64,000 nt of DNA from a virus: positions 1-64,000 of the IMG/VR virus record IMGVR_UViG_3300034524_000084; one strand, 5' to 3'. The notes beneath the pieces are model-generated. The model made no database searches and had not been told where the DNA came from. It saw only the letters and a program-made list of their open reading frames with translations. The translations under genes were made by a program, and so were the position numbers. Positions 59,291-64,000 of this stretch are shown one piece after another; positions within the stretch are counted from its first letter, which is position 1, and each line of letters begins with the position of its first letter.

Positions 59291-60019
59291 TCAAGTAATA
59301 ATATTTTTAATTTGATTTATTTGATTTGCTAATTTGTCTCTTTCTGCTCTTACTTGGTTATAATTGTTTATTAAATCATTATAATCTTTTCTTAGTTGTT
59401 CGTAGTTAGCTTTAAGTTGATTATATTCAGTTAAAGATATTACCTGTGGTTGTTGAGGTTGTGGAGAGGGTTGAGATACTGTTTGTAAACCCAATGCCTT
59501 TTTCAGAGCATCCGCAATAGCTTTAGCTAATTCATCTAAAAAATTTTCATCTGCCAAAAATTTAGCATCACCAGGATTGTTTATAAATAAATTTTCTATA
59601 ACAATAGCAGGCATTTTCGTTTTATTAAGCACATAAAAATTAGCTTGCTTAAATCCTCTATCAATTAACCCTTTGGAAACATAAAATTTCGCTAAACTAT
59701 CATGGATTTTTTTACCTAAATCAATAGACTTTTGAGAAGCTTTTGTAGAAATATAACTTTCGAAGCCTGTTGCTAATACATTTGCACTGTTTATATGAAT
59801 ACTAATAAAATAATCTGCATTTGCTTTGTTTGCTATATCGCACCTTTCTTGAAGAGACACTGTTTTATCTGTGTCTCTTGTGAGAATCACATCGCATGAG
59901 CCTTTTAATAAGTCTCTTATTTTTAAGGCAAGTTTAAGAGTTATATCTTTTTCCTTGAGCCCATTTCCTGTTGCGCCAGGGTCATAACCGCCATGTCCTG
60001 GATCTAATATTAATTTCAT
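59291..60019 (-). CDS. N-acetylmuramoyl-L-alanine amidase (Amidase_3 endolysin)
   Basis: A 242 aa protein. Catalytic domain: LDPGHGGYDPGATG (zinc His), KEKDITLKLA, FISIHINS (second His), ESYIS and PAIVIENLFINNP (catalytic Glu). A Gln/Pro linker leads to a C-terminal coiled coil (YEQLRKDYNDLINNYNQVRA). Cuts the stem peptide from peptidoglycan to release virions. Confidence 0.95.
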   Translation of the reverse strand: MKLILDPGHGGYDPGATGNGLKEKDITLKLALKIRDLLKGSCDVILTRDTDKTVSLQERCDIANKANADYFISIHINSANVLATGFESYISTKASQKSIDLGKKIHDSLAKFYVSKGLIDRGFKQANFYVLNKTKMPAIVIENLFINNPGDAKFLADENFLDELAKAIADALKKALGLQTVSQPSPQPQQPQVISLTEYNQLKANYEQLRKDYNDLINNYNQVRAERDKLANQINQIKNIIT

Positions 60020-60024
60020 ACATA

Positions 60025-60240
60025 TTACCTCCCAATCATTAAATTAACTACAAGTATAACTAAAGAAGTAATAACGCCTCCCATTAAAGCTATGAGCCAT
60101 GTGTATATGCCGTCCACTTTTTGTTCAAGGTTTTGTAAGCTACCGTTTTGTTTTGACTGCCATTCCTCCAATTTTTTTAATCTTTCATCATGTTTACCTA
60201 ATAGTACCTCCATGTCATTCACCTTCTCCTCTAAATTCAT
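60025..60240 (-). CDS. XhlA-like phage protein, 71 aa
   Basis: ATG at 60240 after AAAGGGG; the longer frame crosses a terminator. MNLEEKVNDMEVLLGKHDER coiled coil followed by a C-terminal membrane helix (WLIALMGGVITSLVILVVNLM), the XhlA arrangement. Works with holin and amidase in PBSX-type lysis. Confidence 0.8.
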   Translation of the reverse strand: MNLEEKVNDMEVLLGKHDERLKKLEEWQSKQNGSLQNLEQKVDGIYTWLIALMGGVITSLVILVVNLMIGR

Positions 60241-60275
60241 AGTACATACCCCTTTCTGCCAAAAAGAATACAATA

Positions 60276-60308
60276 AGAAAAGAGTAGGTGATAACCCTAC
60301 TCTTTTTG
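60276..60308 (-). terminator. Terminator after the 60319 gene
   Basis: AAAGAGTAGG/CCTACTCTTT stem with T-rich flanks on both sides, between the tail genes and the lysis cassette. Confidence 0.75.
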
Positions 60309-60318
60309 ACAATAATAT

Positions 60319-60552
60319 TTATTCGTTCTCTGCTTCTTCGTTAGGTACTGTCTTTTGTTCTACTTCTTCCTTCTCCTGTTTTGAATATTGCACCAACTCT
60401 TGTCGATATACTCTTTCGTATTCCTGGTCCAGTAATCGCTTCAGTTCATCTACAACGGGCTTGACAAGTGCTATATGCAAGGATGCCTCGTTAATTTTAT
60501 TTATCAAGTCTTGCTTTAACTGCTCTACGGCAACCGTTAATGGCTTATTCAT
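60319..60552 (-). CDS. Hypothetical protein, 77 aa
   Basis: AAGGGGG before the ATG. Helical N-terminus (LTVAVEQLKQDLINKINEAS) and a Gln/Glu-rich C-terminus. Typical of small proteins between tail fibre and lysis genes. Overlaps 60549 by one codon. Confidence 0.6.
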   Translation of the reverse strand: MNKPLTVAVEQLKQDLINKINEASLHIALVKPVVDELKRLLDQEYERVYRQELVQYSKQEKEEVEQKTVPNEEAENE

Positions 60553-60836
60553 TTTTTAGCCCCCTTTTGCTTAATTTTAATAGAAGTAACCTTAAGGTTA
60601 GCTTTTTTAACCTTATTGGGTGTTACAACACTCTCTACCAAATTGTTGTAATTATTGAACTCTTCACCTAAATCTATGTTCAGCGCTGTTGCTAGTCTAA
60701 CTACTGCTTGTCGCAAAAGCTTTAGTTCGTCCTCTAGTTCATATTTACGCCTAATTGACTCTTTTGTTTCGTTGTCTATTACTTTTGTACGTTCTTCCGC
60801 TGAATATCCTTGTTCTATCACTCTAACTTTTCCCAC
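60549..60836 (-). CDS. Hypothetical protein, 95 aa
   Basis: ATG at 60836, inside the end of the next upstream gene. Helical middle (KYELEDELKLLRQAVVRLAT) and a basic C-terminus. Virion-associated by position; function unknown. Confidence 0.6.
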   Translation of the reverse strand: MGKVRVIEQGYSAEERTKVIDNETKESIRRKYELEDELKLLRQAVVRLATALNIDLGEEFNNYNNLVESVVTPNKVKKANLKVTSIKIKQKGAKK

Positions 60837-61213
60837 TGCACTTCACCGTCCTCTCCAAACGGAGTCGAATACTCTCCATCAAACCGTCTGGTGTATATTG
60901 GCAGTTCACGTAAATCGGCACAGTTAGGCGGTATATAAAAGTTACATAGTGTTAAAACAACATTTTCCACTTCGGGAGGGTGTGTATAATTCCGACCACG
61001 TACAACTACAACAGGTTCCTTTGGGTCGTCTTTTAGGTAAATTCGTACATTTTGTTCTACATCCTCTATAGGAAACTCTATTTTGGTTTCTGGGAATATT
61101 GTTCCTTTCCAGACTCCTTTGCCAATCACTAAAGCCATAGGGTTATCGAGGGAATGAGAAATGTGGAATCCAATATCTCCACAGTCCCTTTTAATGTAAC
61201 GCACATAAATCAA
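60818..61213 (-). CDS. Probable virion protein, 131 aa
   Basis: TTG at 61213 after GGAGGTG; the longer frame overlaps the tail protein. Beta-rich (FPIEDVEQNVRIYLKD, RIYTRRFDGEY-like end). Lies immediately after the tail fibre gene. Confidence 0.6.
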   Translation of the reverse strand: MIYVRYIKRDCGDIGFHISHSLDNPMALVIGKGVWKGTIFPETKIEFPIEDVEQNVRIYLKDDPKEPVVVVRGRNYTHPPEVENVVLTLCNFYIPPNCADLRELPIYTRRFDGEYSTPFGEDGEVQWEKLE

Positions 61214-61215
61214 AA

Positions 61216-63876
61216 TTATACACCTCCAACCGCAATTGCTCTTACATATCCCGTTGCTGTGCCTGCCATACACACCTCACAGGACGATGCAGTTACATTG
61301 CGTACTTTAGTTCCTAAATTATTATCATCTCTGTGAATGACAATTGGCGTAGATGCAAAATCTGGATAGTCCCATGTTACCCATGCTCCAGAAGCAGAGT
61401 ATTTGGATGTCGAGGCTATGGCAGGGTTTGTATACGAGTCTGTTGATTTTACTGCCTTGCCAGACGACGTCCCAGCCCTTAATGTAATCTGCCCCGATAC
61501 TGTACCACCCGATGTTAGCAAAAAACTAGAAGCGTGATATCCATCTAATAAATCAGCATCTAAACCGCTACCTGCACCATCGTTGCCTGCATGCCAGACG
61601 GTGTTGTTGTTAATCTTTACTCCATTATTGCTTGGCGTTTTGATATGAACAATATCGCTTGCGTCATTAGTCACCTGAATAATAAGTTCCTGATTTTCAC
61701 CACCACTAGGGTTTTGTAACGTAATACTGGCAGTATCTCCAGAACCTCCAAAAGCATCATTTGGAAATGCAATACCTCCACTAGGTCCAGCGGGTACTAT
61801 AAGTCTTCCCGTCATCGTATCCCCTGCTTTGTTGACAAAACTACTTGCATGTAACCCATCTAACAAATCAGCATCTAAACCAGACCCATGACCGTCATTA
61901 TTTTCACTCCAAACTTTTCGCCATGGGCCAAACACATCGGTTCCTACATCTCTTGCTGAACGTATATATAAATATGCTTCGCCACCATCACTACCTGGCC
62001 ACGCTTGTAAAATCTGTACACATGAGTTACCAGTTGTACCTTTATAAGAAAAAATTGTTCCGTAAGATACTGGATAACCATTGTTATATACAATCCCAGC
62101 AACAAAACCTACAGGCCATGCTGATGGTGGTGCGGATGATGGTATATTAATTTTGGCGATTAAACTAGGAACAGTCAAAGTGCCCGCTATATATACATCT
62201 CCCCCTACATCCAAAACACCTTGCTCCCATATCTTTCCTATACCTACACCTTGTTTTCCCCACGACATTGTCACAACGCCTGTAGAAACCTCTTTTGTCG
62301 ATGTAACCGAATAAAATTTATCTACTAGCCTTAGTCTTACGTCATAGCTAGAAGTAATATCATATCCACTATATACCTTTGTTCCGCTAAATGAAGAACC
62401 AACGCTAAATGATTCTTTTGTTGTCCAAGTACCAGAGGTTTTAGGTTTAGTTTCAATATATAAAGTTGCAGTGTTTTTGCTATTAAGGGTAGAAAAACTT
62501 CCTCCATAAGTTACTTTTATATAAGTTCCCATATTATTGTCGGTTCCATCAGAATTGCACCTTTTTACAGTAAAACTTGTAATTGTAGGAGAACTATATG
62601 CCAGTACAGTAACGTTTACAGTTTTGGTTTTAGTCCTTCCTCGGCTATCAGTGACTGTAGCACTAATAGTTCTTGTGCCAGAATTGGTTATAGTATTGGT
62701 AGTGGCACTTTGAGCATTATAATTTATACCATCGTATGTGATTTTGTATGAGGTAATTGTGCTTCCATACGCTCCTGTTGCTCCTACAATGGAAATATTT
62801 ATTTTGGATAGATTTTGTGCATATACTCCACTACCTAATCCTAAAGCAGCTACAGCACTATTGGCTTCGGAATGAGAAATATTTGTAAAATCTGGTACTA
62901 CACTATCAGGTACTATAGTTGTTAAACTTGCACTCTTGGTACCTACTAGAGCCGTACCATTGTAAGTGTCGATATAAATAGTGCCTGTGGTTGAAGTACT
63001 GTTAGGGATATAATTCATAAAATTATTTGGAACTGTCCACTGATAGCTCGTTGAGGTGGTTTGAGAAACAATTGTACCAGTATTGTTGTTCCAATTGTAC
63101 CTGATGGTATGAGTGAGCTTTGAGTGTGCTCTGCTGATATTGATAGTCACTGAGCTACCATAGTTTACTGAACCAGCACTCAAGCTCACCGAACTGACAG
63201 GAATCGCCAAAGTAAGGGTGGTAGACTTCGTACCTACTAAAGTACTTCCTGAATACGTATCACAATAAATCGTGCATGTGGCACTGGCTGCATTGGATAA
63301 CCCAGCAATTAAACTTGTGGGAACTGTCCATGTGTAACTAGTACCAACATCAGTTGCTATAGTACCGCTTTGTCCAGCTACGCTGTACCGTAGTGTATGC
63401 GTGAAACTCGACGAATACCGACTTATATTTATCGTTACACTCTTACCAAATTCTACGTTGCTAGAACTCACGGATACGGAGCTTGTGCGTGGTATAGTGT
63501 CCAATGTGGTGCTCCACGATTGACTGGACGAACTAAACCTGTCGTGTCTTATATATGCTGATATATTTAAAGTTTTATTACCATCTGCGTTATGTGTTAT
63601 ATCCAAAGTCCGACTAAATACTACAGTATAACTATTATATGTGAACTTATGGTCAGGAGTTATTGAAGATGTATATTGAGTTCCATCAATTGTCACGTAA
63701 CACGTTCCACTACCGTACGTGGTATATCCAGTATTTGTTCTCCATACTTGTATTTCAACCGTTACATTAGACGTATTGTTAGTAACATTCTGAGAATTAA
63801 GTGTTAATTTTACACGATATTTTACATATTGATTGCTGGTATCCATAGTTTGAGAATACCGGGTCCATATGGCCAT
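61216..63876 (-). CDS. Tail fibre / receptor-binding protein (DUF859-like)
   Basis: An 886 aa protein. N-terminal half is Ser/Thr-rich beta-sandwich repeats (SVSVSSSNVEFGKSVTINIS and SVSLSAGSVNYGSSVTINIS), as in DUF859 phage proteins. The C-terminal half has two GLDADLLDG.HASSF units and AGDTMTGRLIV, hallmark repeats of tail fibres, ending in a glycine-rich tip. Probably host-surface recognition. GGAGGGATG precedes the ATG. Confidence 0.85.
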   Translation of the reverse strand: MAIWTRYSQTMDTSNQYVKYRVKLTLNSQNVTNNTSNVTVEIQVWRTNTGYTTYGSGTCYVTIDGTQYTSSITPDHKFTYNSYTVVFSRTLDITHNADGNKTLNISAYIRHDRFSSSSQSWSTTLDTIPRTSSVSVSSSNVEFGKSVTINISRYSSSFTHTLRYSVAGQSGTIATDVGTSYTWTVPTSLIAGLSNAASATCTIYCDTYSGSTLVGTKSTTLTLAIPVSSVSLSAGSVNYGSSVTINISRAHSKLTHTIRYNWNNNTGTIVSQTTSTSYQWTVPNNFMNYIPNSTSTTGTIYIDTYNGTALVGTKSASLTTIVPDSVVPDFTNISHSEANSAVAALGLGSGVYAQNLSKINISIVGATGAYGSTITSYKITYDGINYNAQSATTNTITNSGTRTISATVTDSRGRTKTKTVNVTVLAYSSPTITSFTVKRCNSDGTDNNMGTYIKVTYGGSFSTLNSKNTATLYIETKPKTSGTWTTKESFSVGSSFSGTKVYSGYDITSSYDVRLRLVDKFYSVTSTKEVSTGVVTMSWGKQGVGIGKIWEQGVLDVGGDVYIAGTLTVPSLIAKINIPSSAPPSAWPVGFVAGIVYNNGYPVSYGTIFSYKGTTGNSCVQILQAWPGSDGGEAYLYIRSARDVGTDVFGPWRKVWSENNDGHGSGLDADLLDGLHASSFVNKAGDTMTGRLIVPAGPSGGIAFPNDAFGGSGDTASITLQNPSGGENQELIIQVTNDASDIVHIKTPSNNGVKINNNTVWHAGNDGAGSGLDADLLDGYHASSFLLTSGGTVSGQITLRAGTSSGKAVKSTDSYTNPAIASTSKYSASGAWVTWDYPDFASTPIVIHRDDNNLGTKVRNVTASSCEVCMAGTATGYVRAIAVGGV

Positions 63877-63893
63877 AATTCATCCCTCCACTT

Positions 63894-64000
63894 TTAACCT
63901 ACCCAGCGAACTAATGTTATGGTGTCATCATACTTCTCAATTAAATGGTTACCAACTTTAATGCTATTCAAAATTTCAGCCTCAGTGATATACATCTTTT
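63894..64000 (-). CDS. Partial gene, probable virion protein
   Basis: Open from the right window edge to TAA at 63894-63896; reads MYITEAEILNSIKVGNHLIE then EKYDDTITLVRWVG. An ATG at about 63995 could be the true start or an internal Met. Ends 18 nt before the tail fibre start. Confidence 0.5.
   Translation of the reverse strand, partial: KMYITEAEILNSIKVGNHLIEKYDDTITLVRWVG

Noticed and set aside
1-64000. Retron, diversity-generating retroelement or other reverse-transcriptase system
   Set aside because: No reverse transcriptase motif (for example YxDD in a suitable context) is seen in any sizeable ORF.

Overview
The window is roughly three-quarters A+T. Consensus TTGACA/TATAAT promoters, strong AGGAGG ribosome sites and frequent GTG/TTG starts point to a low-GC Firmicute host, probably a clostridial one. 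An adenosylcobalamin-type ribonucleotide reductase and a tRNA-Gln-type attachment site fit this. The content is that of one large temperate phage: lysogeny control, an almost complete replisome, nucleotide metabolism, integrase with attP, lysis and tail genes. Phage genes lie on both sides of the attachment core, so this reads as the virion or circular form rather than an integrated prophage.

Layout. 1-1.4 kb: leftward sigma-region-4-like protein and two unknowns. 1.6-2.65 kb: a tyrosine recombinase. 2.67-5.5 kb: a gene-free, extremely AT-rich, repeat-rich tract that looks like an origin or partition region. 5.5-15 kb: about 25 tiny early genes, many with their own promoter and terminator, several carrying strong RNA hairpins inside the coding sequence, and all peppered with the strand-biased octamer TATAACAG. 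15-25 kb: beta-clamp, a nuclease flanked by duplicated DNA-binding domains, a BRO/KilAC antirepressor, an orphan MazF, a DndB-like protein next to a catalytically degraded tyrosine recombinase (resembling the SPbeta YopQ-MrpR pair), a CI/LexA-type repressor with an operator inside the opposing promoter, a dNMP-kinase-like protein and a 3D-domain protein. 25.4-28.4 kb: DHH nuclease, then a TROVE/vWA (Ro60-like) gene flanked by four similar structured RNA elements. 31-40.5 kb: RecA-like ATPase, SSB, YopX, DnaB helicase, TOPRIM primase, Cas4/RecB-like nuclease and DNA polymerase III alpha. 40.9-43.7 kb: a broken Mom-like DNA-modification gene and two DNA methyltransferases. 43.8 kb: an SPL-like radical SAM protein.

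45.2-47.2 kb holds the most striking unit: a compact Cas12f (type V-F) effector of 457 aa behind its own promoter, a structured tracrRNA region with an anti-repeat, and a four-repeat CRISPR array, with no adaptation genes nearby. It is followed by a ThyX-like protein, class II ribonucleotide reductase NrdJ (interrupted by an intein and by a group I intron, each with a LAGLIDADG endonuclease), dUTPase, RtcB RNA ligase, a RuvC-like resolvase and a small HTH protein. attP and the canonical integrase come next (55.9-57.3 kb), then a TnpB-only IS605-family element inserted in a small gene. From 58.9 kb the genes run leftward: holin, amidase, XhlA-like protein, tail proteins.

Working together: MrpR-like and CI-like repressors with an antirepressor probably govern lysogeny. 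Clamp, DnaB, primase, SSB, DnaE, NrdJ, dUTPase and ThyX-like protein give replication autonomy. TROVE protein, Y-like RNAs and RtcB look like an RNA-surveillance/repair module, and Cas12f with its array looks like an anti-competitor module. Five coding regions are broken in ways that, except for one internal stop, are each repairable by adding one A to an A-run, so homopolymer sequencing error must be considered for all of them.
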